Positions 1 to 6,455 of a DNA stretch of 20,807 nucleotides are shown one piece after another. Each line of letters begins with the position of its first letter. Position 1 is the first letter of the stretch. Source of the stretch: an uncultured Bacillota bacterium (GTDB lineage Bacteria > Bacillota_I > Bacilli_A > Erysipelotrichales > Erysipelotrichaceae). The stretch lies in assembly GCA_900321955.1 (NCBI GenBank), contig ONXX01000003.1, positions 1 to 20,807 of the forward strand, given 5' to 3'. Position numbers and translations under genes: made by a program. The notes beneath the pieces are model-generated. The model worked only from the letters and a program-made list of their open reading frames with translations. It searched no databases and was not told where the DNA came from.

Positions 1-618
1 ATCGACACCAATCTGTTCATGCACAATATCCGCGATCTGCTCGATGGCAAGGAAGTGGATCTGCCGCGCTTTGATTTCAATGAAACAAGAAAAGTCTTTG
101 GTGAGCGGATGACCAGGATCGGCAAAGATCAGCTCATCGTCATCGAAGGCATTCACGGCATGAATGATGAACTGACCGCCAACATCGATGAAAGCGACAA
201 GTTCAAGATCTACATCTCGCCGTTCACGCCGATCTCCATCGACCACCACAACCGCATTTCGACCACCGATGCCAGAATGTTAAGAAGACTGGTGCGCGAC
301 TACAAGTTCCGCAATTCGCCAGCCCAAAGGACCATCTCAATGTGGCCGAAGGTCAGAGCTTCGGAGGATGCCAACATCTTCCCGTACAACTCCAAGGCGG
401 ATGTCTTCTTCAATTCCAACTGCATCTATGAGTATGCCGTACTAAAAAAATACGCTGAGCCGCTCTTGAAGCGCATCAAACGTGAGGAGCCGGAGTATTC
501 CGAGGCACAGCGGATGCTGAGTTTCTTGAAGTATTTCGATCCGATCTATGATGAATACATCATTCCAAACAATTCGATCCTAAGAGAATTCATCGGCGGA
601 TCGGTCATCGTCAAGTAG
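1..618 (+). CDS. Nucleoside (uridine) kinase, C-terminal part
   Basis: The reading frame is open from the first base of the window, so the gene begins upstream and only about 205 C-terminal residues are seen. The first ATG, at 19, is internal. The sequence resembles the uridine kinase/phosphoribulokinase-fold nucleoside kinases that in Firmicutes often carry an N-terminal TGS-like domain (outside this window). Supporting segments are the LIVIEGIHGMND motif (about residues 45-56), which resembles the Walker B/EGIH region of Udk, and the conserved STTDARMLRRLVRDYKFR stretch, followed by a long helical C-terminus. Members are expected to phosphorylate a nucleoside with ATP or GTP in the cytoplasm. 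The P-loop is outside the window, so activity cannot be judged. It is followed directly by a terminator shared with the convergent regulator gene. Confidence 0.8.
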   Translation: MDTNLFMHNIRDLLDGKEVDLPRFDFNETRKVFGERMTRIGKDQLIVIEGIHGMNDELTANIDESDKFKIYISPFTPISIDHHNRISTTDARMLRRLVRDYKFRNSPAQRTISMWPKVRASEDANIFPYNSKADVFFNSNCIYEYAVLKKYAEPLLKRIKREEPEYSEAQRMLSFLKYFDPIYDEYIIPNNSILREFIGGSVIVK

Positions 619-620
619 AA

Positions 621-650
621 AAAACCCGCTGGCTTTCGCTAGCGGGTTTT
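621..650. terminator. Bidirectional intrinsic terminator between convergent genes
   Basis: A 12-bp stem with a 6-base loop: AAAACCCGCTGG (621-632) pairs with CTAGCGGGTTTT (639-650) through one G-T pair. There are A-runs on the left and T-runs on the right, so it can act in both directions. The stop codon of the minus-strand regulator (639-641) is part of the stem. Confidence 0.85.
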
Positions 651-1004
651 CATGTCTTCTTTGATCTTATTGAAGGTCTCATCGGAGATGACGTGTTCGA
701 TGCGGCAGGCATCTTCTTCTGCCGTTTCCGGCGAGACGCCGATCTTGGTGAAATAGTCGGTCAGGATCAGGTGTCTTTCATAGATCTTGTCGGCGATCTT
801 AAGACCCTTTTCCAGTAAAGTGATGTGGCCTTCCTCGTCGATGTCGATGTAGTTTTCGGTTTTCAGATTTTTCATTGCCCTGGAAACCGATGGCTTGGAG
901 AAGCCCATCTTGCGGGCAACGTCGATCGAACGGACGACACCGTTTTTCTGAGAAAGGACATGGATTGTTTCGAGATACATTTCTGCTGATTCTTGAATGT
1001 TCAT
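639..1004 (-). CDS. DtxR/IdeR-type iron-dependent repressor (short, no SH3 domain)
   Basis: A 121-residue DtxR-family metalloregulator. The N-terminal winged helix-turn-helix is about residues 20-65 (RSIDVARKMGFSKPSVSRAM), followed by a dimerisation/metal-binding domain. Counted from the chosen start, it keeps the DtxR-type iron ligands Met9, Cys100, Glu103 and His104 (ACRIEHV), plus His78 of the ancillary site. The equivalents of DtxR Glu83 and His98 are changed to Thr82 and Glu96. It stops before the SH3-like third domain, as MntR does, but its Met/Cys ligand set is of the iron type. The start at 1004 is preferred over an ATG at 1022 because a TATAAT box (1016-1011) lies between them. It is divergent from feoAAB, whose promoter has DtxR-like boxes, so it is the obvious candidate repressor. 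Family call is firm; regulon is inference. Confidence 0.87.
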   Translation of the reverse strand: MNIQESAEMYLETIHVLSQKNGVVRSIDVARKMGFSKPSVSRAMKNLKTENYIDIDEEGHITLLEKGLKIADKIYERHLILTDYFTKIGVSPETAEEDACRIEHVISDETFNKIKEDMKTR

Positions 1005-1010
1005 ACCTTC

Positions 1011-1016
1011 ATTATA
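1011..1016 (-). promoter_or_regulatory. -10 box for the DtxR-type regulator, nearly leaderless
   Basis: On the minus strand a perfect TATAAT ends six bases before the ATG at 1004, so the predicted transcript starts at or next to the start codon. The intervening bases (GAAGGT) could act as a weak ribosome binding site only if transcription begins upstream. No good -35 hexamer is visible at 16-18 bases. Confidence 0.45.
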
Positions 1017-1064
1017 GCGCATTCCGACAAGAGGAATGTTTTTTTGATTTTAGGGGAAAACTCG

Positions 1065-1093
1065 TTGACAGGTTAGGTAGTGCTAACTATAAT
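1065..1093 (+). promoter_or_regulatory. Consensus sigma-A promoter of the feo operon
   Basis: A perfect -35 TTGACA (1065-1070), a 17-base spacer and a perfect -10 TATAAT (1088-1093), upstream of feoA at 1133. One DtxR-like box fills the spacer and a second lies just downstream of the -10, so this very strong promoter is probably kept off by the iron repressor when iron is plentiful. Confidence 0.9.
1072..1087. promoter_or_regulatory. DtxR-like operator box 1 (feo)
   Basis: Inverted repeat GTTAG-N6-CTAAC occupying the promoter spacer exactly up to the -10. It resembles the DtxR/IdeR consensus core TTAGGTTAGCCTAA. An identical architecture occurs 29 bp downstream (centre to centre). Confidence 0.75.
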
Positions 1094-1100
1094 ATATTTA

Positions 1101-1116
1101 GTTAGACGATGCTAAC
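1101..1116. promoter_or_regulatory. DtxR-like operator box 2 (feo)
   Basis: Second GTTAG-N6-CTAAC inverted repeat, with a different N6 from box 1, around the expected transcription start. The duplicated arms with unrelated middles argue for selected protein-binding sites rather than a recent duplication. Confidence 0.75.
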
Positions 1117-1132
1117 TGAGGAGGCTTGGGAT

Positions 1133-1345
1133 ATGCTGCCACTGACATATGCAAACAAAAACGAAACAAACATTATCAAGAAGGTTTCAGGAAAACCGGA
1201 GGTTCGCCAGCATCTGGCCGATCTGGGTTTTGTTGCCGGAACACCGATCAACGTGATCAGTGATGTGAACGGCGCTTTGATTGTGTGTGTCAAGGATACG
1301 AAAGTAGCTTTGGATAAGCAGCTGGCTTCCAAGATCATGATTTAA
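1133..1345 (+). CDS. feoA: FeoA-domain ferrous iron transport protein (first copy)
   Basis: A 70-residue SH3-like FeoA protein, a small cytoplasmic partner required for FeoB-mediated Fe2+ uptake in characterised systems. The family pattern is visible in the central VRQHLADLGFVAGTPINVIS and the C-terminal IVCVKDTKVALDKQLASKIMI. An in-frame ATG at 1109 lies inside operator box 2 and has no ribosome binding site. The start at 1133 is chosen because GAGGAGG (1118-1124) sits eight bases upstream. It is first in the operon feoA-feoA-feoB-Cys-rich protein and is transcribed from the consensus promoter at 1065-1093. Two FeoA copies in tandem are common in Firmicutes; their division of labour is not known from sequence. 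Confidence 0.88.
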   Translation: MLPLTYANKNETNIIKKVSGKPEVRQHLADLGFVAGTPINVISDVNGALIVCVKDTKVALDKQLASKIMI

Positions 1346-1362
1346 CAAAGAAGGGGAAAGAT

Positions 1363-1584
1363 ATGAAGACATTAAAAAATGTACCTGTGGGAGAGACCTG
1401 CAAAGTAAAGAAACTTCATGGCGAAGGCGCCATCAAGCGCCGCATCATGGACATGGGTGTCACCAAGAATGTTGAGATCTATGTCAGAAAACTGGCGCCG
1501 CTGGGTGATCCGATCGAGGTCACGGTCAGAGGCTATGAATTATCCATTCGTAAAGCGGATGCAGAAATGGTGGAGGTCTACTAA
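1363..1584 (+). CDS. feoA: FeoA-domain ferrous iron transport protein (second copy)
   Basis: A 73-residue FeoA-domain protein with the classical pattern GETCKVKKLHGEG, then IKRRIMDMGVTKNVEIYVRKLAPLGDP and the closing GYELSIRKADAEMVEVY. It fits FeoA better than the first copy does. It starts 17 bases after the first feoA ends, with an AAGGGGAAAG ribosome binding site, and ends six bases before feoB, so the three are clearly co-transcribed and probably translationally linked. Role in the cell: cytoplasmic accessory of the FeoB Fe2+ transporter. Confidence 0.92.
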   Translation: MKTLKNVPVGETCKVKKLHGEGAIKRRIMDMGVTKNVEIYVRKLAPLGDPIEVTVRGYELSIRKADAEMVEVY

Positions 1585-1590
1585 AAGAGT

Positions 1591-3750
1591 ATGGAATTAA
1601 GAATAGCTTTAGCGGGAAATCCTAACAGCGGTAAGACAACGCTGTTCAATGCCTTGACCGGTTCCAACCAGTATGTCGGTAACTGGCCGGGTGTCACTGT
1701 TGAAAAAAAGGAAGGTAAGTTAAAAGGTTATGACAACGTCACGATCACTGACTTACCGGGTATCTACTCTCTTTCTCCATATACGCTGGAAGAGGTCGTT
1801 GCCAGAGAATATCTGATCAAAGAAAGACCAAATGCGATCTTAAACATCGTCGATGGTACAAACCTCGAAAGAAACCTGTATCTGACGACTCAATTAACTG
1901 AACTGGGCATCCCGGTTGTTGTCGCCATCAACATGATGGACCTGGTCGACAAGAAGGGTGACGAGATTGATCTGGAATTACTGGAAAAGCAGATGGGCGT
2001 CAAATTCGTTTTCATCTCCGCTTTAAAGGGAACCAACATCGATAAGGCGGCCGCTGCAGCGGTGGAAGCTGCCAAGAACGGCAAGGCCATTCCGATGCAC
2101 ACCTTTGCCGGCAATGTCGAACATGCCCTGGCACATATCGAAGAGGCTTGTGTCCACAATCTGCCGGAAGAACAGCAGCGCTGGTATTCGATCAAACTGT
2201 TTGAACGTGACGACAAGGTCATGGAAGCTTTGAAGCTTGACAAGAAGACCCTCGATCACATCAATAAGGATATCGAAGCAGTGGAAAAGGAAATGGATGA
2301 TGATTCCGAATCGATCATCACCAACGAAAGATATATCTACATCGGTGAACTCTTAAAGGGGATCTATAAGAAGAAATCCACTCAGGGTCTGACGACTTCC
2401 GACAAGATCGATAAGATCGTCACCAACCGTATCCTGGGTCTGCCGATCTTTGCGGCCATCATGACCTTTGTCTACTGGCTGGCCATGGGCCCGTTCGGAA
2501 CCTTCCTGACCGACTGGACCAACGACGTCTTTGCCGGCTGGCTGACCGAAGGTGCTGCCGGCATCATGGAAAGCTTAGGCGTTTCCGATTGGCTGGTCTC
2601 TTTAGTCGCTGACGGTATCGTCGGCGGTGTCGGTGCCGTCTTAGGCTTCGTACCGCAGATGCTGGTACTGTTCTTAATGTTATGTATCCTGGAAGATGTC
2701 GGTTATATGGCACGTGTTGCCTTCATCATGGACCGTATCTTCCGTAAATTCGGTCTGTCCGGTAAGTCCTTCATCCCGATGCTGATCGGTTCAGGCTGTG
2801 GCGTTCCGGCTGTTATGTCAACCAGAACGATCGAAAACGAACGTGACCGCCGTATGACGATCATGACTACCTGCTTCATTCCGTGTGGTGCCAAGCTGCC
2901 GATCATCGGTCTGATCGCCGGTGCGATCTTCAACAACGCCTGGTGGGTATCGGCTTCTGCCTACTTCATCGGTGTTGCCTCGATCATCATCTCCGGTATC
3001 ATTTTAAAGAAGACAAAACTGTTTGCGGGCGATCCGGCTCCGTTTGTCATGGAACTTCCGCCTTACCATGTTCCGTCCTTATCCAATGTCTTAAGAGGAA
3101 CCTGGGAAAGAGGCTGGTCCTTCATCAAGCGTGCAGGTACGGTCATCGTTCTTTCTTCCGTCGTTATCTGGGTACTCAATTCGCTCTCCTTTGAAGGCGG
3201 CTTGCATTATCTGGGTGAAGATGGTGAAGGTGCTTCCATTCTGGAAAACATCGGTTCTCTGTTTGCCTGGATCTTTGCGCCGTTAGGATTCGGCACATGG
3301 CAGGCAACGGTTGCGACGATCTTGGGATTAGTTGCCAAAGAAGATGTCGTCGGTACCATCGGTACTTTGATCTCCATGGAAGATCTGCCTGACCTCGTTG
3401 ACGCCGGCGAAAACATCGCAGGTGTCCTGGATGTCTTCTTCAACGGCTCTGCTGTTGCCGGCTTTGCCTTCATGGTATTCAACCTCTTGTGTGCTCCTTG
3501 TTTCGCTGCAATGGGTGCCATCAAGCGTGAAATGAACAACGCGAAGTGGACAGCCATCGCCATCGGTTACATGTGTGTCTTCGCTTATGCGGTTGCCTTA
3601 TGCATTTACCAGATCGGTTCTGCTTTGAACGGTCAGGTTCATGTCCTTGGTCTGATCTGTGCGATCGCCATCATCGCCTTTGCGGTATACATGCTGTTCA
3701 AGCCTTACAAGGAATCTGAAAAACTGACTCAGACTATAGAAGTCGACTGA
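1591..3750 (+). CDS. feoB: Ferrous iron transporter FeoB
   Basis: A 719-residue inner-membrane Fe2+ transporter with an N-terminal G-protein domain. G1 is GNPNSGKT (residues 9-16), the G2 threonine is in GVTVEKK, G3 is DLPG (54-57), G4 is NMMD (114-117) and G5 is SAL (143-145). A helical spacer domain follows to about residue 270, then the polytopic membrane domain. The two Gate segments with their conserved cysteines are present: GSGCGVPAVMSTRTI and CFIPCGAKLPIIG. Length and motifs are those of an intact FeoB. It is the main transporter of the operon, expected to be derepressed under iron limitation through the two DtxR-like boxes at 1072-1116. Confidence 0.97.
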   Translation: MELRIALAGNPNSGKTTLFNALTGSNQYVGNWPGVTVEKKEGKLKGYDNVTITDLPGIYSLSPYTLEEVVAREYLIKERPNAILNIVDGTNLERNLYLTTQLTELGIPVVVAINMMDLVDKKGDEIDLELLEKQMGVKFVFISALKGTNIDKAAAAAVEAAKNGKAIPMHTFAGNVEHALAHIEEACVHNLPEEQQRWYSIKLFERDDKVMEALKLDKKTLDHINKDIEAVEKEMDDDSESIITNERYIYIGELLKGIYKKKSTQGLTTSDKIDKIVTNRILGLPIFAAIMTFVYWLAMGPFGTFLTDWTNDVFAGWLTEGAAGIMESLGVSDWLVSLVADGIVGGVGAVLGFVPQMLVLFLMLCILEDVGYMARVAFIMDRIFRKFGLSGKSFIPMLIGSGCGVPAVMSTRTIENERDRRMTIMTTCFIPCGAKLPIIGLIAGAIFNNAWWVSASAYFIGVASIIISGIILKKTKLFAGDPAPFVMELPPYHVPSLSNVLRGTWERGWSFIKRAGTVIVLSSVVIWVLNSLSFEGGLHYLGEDGEGASILENIGSLFAWIFAPLGFGTWQATVATILGLVAKEDVVGTIGTLISMEDLPDLVDAGENIAGVLDVFFNGSAVAGFAFMVFNLLCAPCFAAMGAIKREMNNAKWTAIAIGYMCVFAYAVALCIYQIGSALNGQVHVLGLICAIAIIAFAVYMLFKPYKESEKLTQTIEVD

Positions 3751-3766
3751 TAGAAAGGGGGCGTCT

Positions 3767-3946
3767 GTGGAACTGATCAGAACACATCTTGGCGATATCA
3801 TAACCATCCTATGCGTTGTATTACTCCTGTATGTATGCGCAAGAAGTCTCTTCGGCCACGGACGGTCCAAAGGCTCCTGTGCCTGCTCAGGCAAGTGCGC
3901 GACTTGCGCATTGCGCTATGTGCATGGCATGGAACGCAAAGTATGA
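3767..3946 (+). CDS. FeoB-associated Cys-rich membrane protein (GTG start)
   Basis: A 59-residue ORF starting at GTG, preceded by AAAGGGGG (3754-3761), 16 bases after feoB. It has one hydrophobic helix (about residues 10-25, DIITILCVVLLLYVCA) and a cysteine cluster C-x-C-x3-C-x2-C (residues 38-47, CACSGKCATC). This is the layout of the FeoB-associated Cys-rich membrane protein family found after feoB in many Firmicutes. It may handle iron at the membrane as a FeoC-like accessory, but its role is not established. The stop overlaps the base of the operon terminator, so it is the last gene of the unit. It is easily missed because of its size and GTG start. Confidence 0.8.
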   Translation: MELIRTHLGDIITILCVVLLLYVCARSLFGHGRSKGSCACSGKCATCALRYVHGMERKV

Positions 3947-3969
3947 AAGTGCTCTTTGAGCACTTTTTT
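3946..3969 (+). terminator. Terminator of the feo operon
   Basis: A perfect 9-bp stem, AAAGTGCTC (3946-3954) with GAGCACTTT (3958-3966), a TTT loop and a run of T to 3969. The first base is also the last base of the upstream stop codon. Confidence 0.9.
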
Positions 3970-4078
3970 ACTGCCTGTTTTTGCAAAACAAAGATGTTAC
4001 TTTCGGTAAAAAGTGATAGAATCTATTTAGGTACTTGCGATGTCCGCGGGCTGATTTACGGCAAAGCATAATATCAAT

Positions 4079-4107
4079 TTGCAGGATTGACCAGGTGCTT
4101 TTATATT
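4079..4107 (+). promoter_or_regulatory. Candidate promoter of the DtxR-like winged-helix gene
   Basis: TTGCAG (4079-4084), 17 bases, TATATT (4102-4107), then an AAGGTGG ribosome binding site before the ATG at 4127. The -35 match is partial. The rest of the 3970-4126 gap shows no other convincing element; no GTTAG/CTAAC iron box is present. Confidence 0.4.
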
Positions 4108-4126
4108 CTTGAAGGTGGTGTAGAAG

Positions 4127-4447
4127 ATGAAACTGACAGGAAACCAGATCATGTATCTTTTGACGATTAAAAAGATCAGTAACAGCAAGCATGTCATCCG
4201 CAGTGTTGATGTTGCTTCACAGATGGAATACTCCAGAGCGAGTATCCATAAGATGCTTGGAACTTTAAAAAAGCTGAAGCTGATCGACCAGGAATACTAT
4301 GGTTCGATCAAACTGACTTCACTGGGTTCCAGAGTGGCAAATGCATACCAGAAAAAGTATGACACGATCGTTTCAGCTTTGCAGGGAACGGTGAATTTGC
4401 CGGAGGGCTATAATCTCGGTATTTGTTATCTGGCTGAACTGATGTAG
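4127..4447 (+). CDS. DtxR-like winged-helix protein lacking metal ligands
   Basis: A 106-residue protein. Its first 80 residues align with the DtxR-type regulator at 639-1004 (compare RSVDVASQMEYSRASIHKML with RSIDVARKMGFSKPSVSRAM), so it has the DNA-binding winged helix and the start of the dimerisation helix. Met9 is kept. The glutamate of YLET is Leu12, the helix histidine is Lys (YQKKYDTI), and the C-x2-EH metal motif is absent, replaced by a short unrelated tail (residues 82-106). It is therefore probably not a metal sensor, or acts as a modifier of its paralogue. It is monocistronic between two terminators, next to feo. An alternative reading is a generic MarR-like regulator. Confidence 0.65.
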   Translation: MKLTGNQIMYLLTIKKISNSKHVIRSVDVASQMEYSRASIHKMLGTLKKLKLIDQEYYGSIKLTSLGSRVANAYQKKYDTIVSALQGTVNLPEGYNLGICYLAELM

Positions 4448-4485
4448 TTCACCGGAACGGTTTCTTTGCAGGAAACCATGGAAGG

Positions 4486-4515
4486 ACAGAACAGGAAGTG
4501 GTGTTCTGTTTTTTT
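4486..4515 (+). terminator. Terminator after the winged-helix gene
   Basis: ACAGAACA (4486-4493) pairs with TGTTCTGT (4502-4509), followed by T's to 4515. A weaker hairpin, GGTTTC/GAAACC (4459-4477), precedes it. Confidence 0.8.
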
Positions 4516-4559
4516 ATGCCCTGATGTTCGATTGAAACAAAAGAACAGGAAAACAGGCA

Positions 4560-4565
4560 TATAAT
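4560..4565 (+). promoter_or_regulatory. -10 box overlapping the MATE gene start
   Basis: A perfect TATAAT that overlaps the first ATG (4564). Transcription from it would begin about 4572, next to the in-frame ATG at 4573, which would give a leaderless message. No consensus -35 is visible. Confidence 0.4.
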
Positions 4566-5937
4566 GATGGATATGAAACGCCGCAATGTCGATATGCTGG
4601 AAGGAGATCTCTGGCTGAATGTTCTCCTGTTTGCGATACCGGTCATGCTGTCGGGCATCCTGCAGCTGCTTTTCAATGCGATCGATATGATTGTGGTGGG
4701 AAAGTTTTCCGGTTCGGCTTCGATGGCTGCGGTCTCTTCGACCGGTTCTTTGATCAATCTGGTGACCAATCTGTTCATCGGCCTTTCGGTGGGCAGCAGC
4801 GTTTGTATTGCCCGCAGGATCGGCAAGGGACTTTATGATGAAGTCGGCAAGGCCGTCCACACATCGATCGCCATCTCTTTCGGCGCCGGCACGGTTCTGA
4901 TGATCATCGGCATCCTTCTTTCCAGGACCTTCTTGCAGATGATGGGTTCCCCTGCGGATGTCATCGATCTTTCCGCCTTGTATTTAAGAATCTACTTTAT
5001 CGGCATGCCCGGTACGATGGCTTATAACTTCGCTTCCGCAGTTCTAAAGGCCAAGGGCGATACCAAGCGTCCGTTGATCGCTCTGACGATTGCCGGTGCT
5101 TCCAATGCCTTGCTGAATCTGGCTTTTGTCATCCTCTTTAAGATGGATGTGGCCGGCGTCGGTCTGGCTTCCGCCATCTCGGCCTATATCTCGGCAGTCA
5201 TTGTTTTACTTACATTAATTAAGGATGACGGCATGGTCAATCTGGATATCCGCCACCTTTACATCGATATGGACGCTTTAAAGGAGATCATGCAGGTAGG
5301 TGTTCCGGCCGGCGTGCAGTCGACGATCTTTTCGATCTCCAATGTCGCCATACAGTCTTCCGTCAACAGTTTCGGCCGTATTGTCATGGCCGGCAACGGC
5401 GCAGCCGGTTCGATCGCCGATTTCGTCTATACGGTCATGAATTCCTTCTATCAGACCTGTCTGACTTTCACGTCACAAAACATCGGTGCCGGCAAATACA
5501 AGCGGGTCTCCAGGATCTTGCTTGTCTGTCTGGTCATGGTCATCGGCTTTGGCGTGGTCATCGGCAATATCACCTATCTGTTGGGTACGCCGCTTCTCAG
5601 CATCTATTCCGATGATCCGGAGGTCATCGCAGCCGGTTTGATTAAATTACGGATCTTTTGCCGTCCTTACTTTATCTGCGGCATCATGGACTGTCTGGTC
5701 GGTTCACTCAGAGGCATGGGTTATTCGATCTTCCCGATGATCACTTCGCTCTTGGGATCCTGTGCCTTCCGTCTTCTTTGGATCGCCACCTATTTTGCCT
5801 CCCAACGCACGATCGATGTCTTATATTATTCCTATCCTTTGAGCTGGTCGATTACCGCTCTGGTCCATCTGTGCACCTTCCTGTACGGCTACAGCCGCCT
5901 GAAAAAGAAGATGCAGGCGGGTAATGTTACCGTCTGA
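4564..5937 (+). CDS. MATE-family multidrug/organic cation efflux protein
   Basis: A 457-residue polytopic membrane protein with the 12-helix, two-bundle MATE layout. The opening DMLEGDLWLNVLLFAIPVMLSGILQ and the adjacent LLFNAIDMIVVGKF are typical of the first helix of prokaryotic (DinF/NorM-like) MATE proteins. A second homologous half begins near residue 235 (EIMQVGVPAGVQSTIFSISN). Members export drugs or metabolites in exchange for Na+ or H+; the substrate cannot be told. The start is uncertain among ATGs at 4564, 4567 (other frame) and 4573: there is only a weak CAGG upstream, and a -10 box overlaps 4564. If the message is leaderless, 4573 is the real start. No partner gene is evident and the next gene has its own -10. 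Confidence 0.9.
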   Translation: MMDMKRRNVDMLEGDLWLNVLLFAIPVMLSGILQLLFNAIDMIVVGKFSGSASMAAVSSTGSLINLVTNLFIGLSVGSSVCIARRIGKGLYDEVGKAVHTSIAISFGAGTVLMIIGILLSRTFLQMMGSPADVIDLSALYLRIYFIGMPGTMAYNFASAVLKAKGDTKRPLIALTIAGASNALLNLAFVILFKMDVAGVGLASAISAYISAVIVLLTLIKDDGMVNLDIRHLYIDMDALKEIMQVGVPAGVQSTIFSISNVAIQSSVNSFGRIVMAGNGAAGSIADFVYTVMNSFYQTCLTFTSQNIGAGKYKRVSRILLVCLVMVIGFGVVIGNITYLLGTPLLSIYSDDPEVIAAGLIKLRIFCRPYFICGIMDCLVGSLRGMGYSIFPMITSLLGSCAFRLLWIATYFASQRTIDVLYYSYPLSWSITALVHLCTFLYGYSRLKKKMQAGNVTV

Positions 5938-5948
5938 TTTGATTGTTA

Positions 5949-5954
5949 TATAAT
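5949..5954 (+). promoter_or_regulatory. -10 box upstream of the membrane protein/SPFH pair
   Basis: TATAAT 18 bases before the ATG at 5973, giving a leader of about a dozen bases with a weak AGG. No clear -35 is seen. It lies 11 bases after the MATE stop, with no terminator between, so read-through from MATE is also possible. Confidence 0.4.
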
Positions 5955-5972
5955 GGTAATAGCAGGTAAATT

Positions 5973-6455
5973 ATGATTAAGAACGATTTTGAAAAATGGA
6001 ATCAGGATGACTGGCTGGCGAAAGAGATCGCCAGAGAATCCAGGATTTCTGCCTGGGATCTGGATGAAGGGAAAAACCTGAAACGCGAACATGAACGTGA
6101 CTGCGAAGCCAGAGAACTTGCCGGAGAGCACTATGAAAATCATCTGGGAAGAAAAAACGCTTCTCAAAAAGGGATACAGGGCAGACTGTCCCCCTGGTTT
6201 TTCATTGATCTGGCGTTTCTGGTCATTCTGATCATGATGAATGCCTTTTTGCCAAGGCCGTCCTATTTTCCGGTGGCCTTCCTGTTTTTAGCCCTCAACC
6301 CGGGCATCTTTATCTGGCTCTTCTTGCTTAGAAGGACGCCGAGCAAGGCTTATCTGATCACCGTATTGATCATAGCGCTTGTCTTACAACTGTTCATGTC
6401 TGTCGGAGGCGATTTCCGCTCCCTCAGATTCTTACTATGGAGGTTATTCAGATGA
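5973..6455 (+). CDS. Small membrane protein paired with SPFH protein, unknown function
   Basis: I do not recognise a named family. The 160-residue product has a charged, soluble N-terminus of about 70 residues, rich in Glu, Arg and Lys and probably helical (residues 20-60). Three hydrophobic segments follow, roughly 74-92, 97-119 and 126-146. Its stop codon overlaps the start of the downstream SPFH gene as ATGA, and the SPFH ribosome binding site lies inside this gene, so the two products are made together and probably act together. In many bacteria this position is held by an NfeD-family protein. The three-helix region could mimic the membrane half of NfeD, but there is no C-terminal OB-fold and the soluble part is at the wrong end. 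Confidence 0.7.
   Translation: MIKNDFEKWNQDDWLAKEIARESRISAWDLDEGKNLKREHERDCEARELAGEHYENHLGRKNASQKGIQGRLSPWFFIDLAFLVILIMMNAFLPRPSYFPVAFLFLALNPGIFIWLFLLRRTPSKAYLITVLIIALVLQLFMSVGGDFRSLRFLLWRLFR

Noticed and set aside
1109..1132. Upstream ATG for the first feoA
   Set aside because: It is within operator box 2 and has no ribosome site, whereas GAGGAGG precedes the ATG at 1133.
4426..4860. 144- and 125-codon minus-strand frames over the MATE gene start and the intergenic terminator
   Set aside because: They run through the terminator at 4486-4515 and the 5' end of a clear MATE gene, with no start signals or family match.
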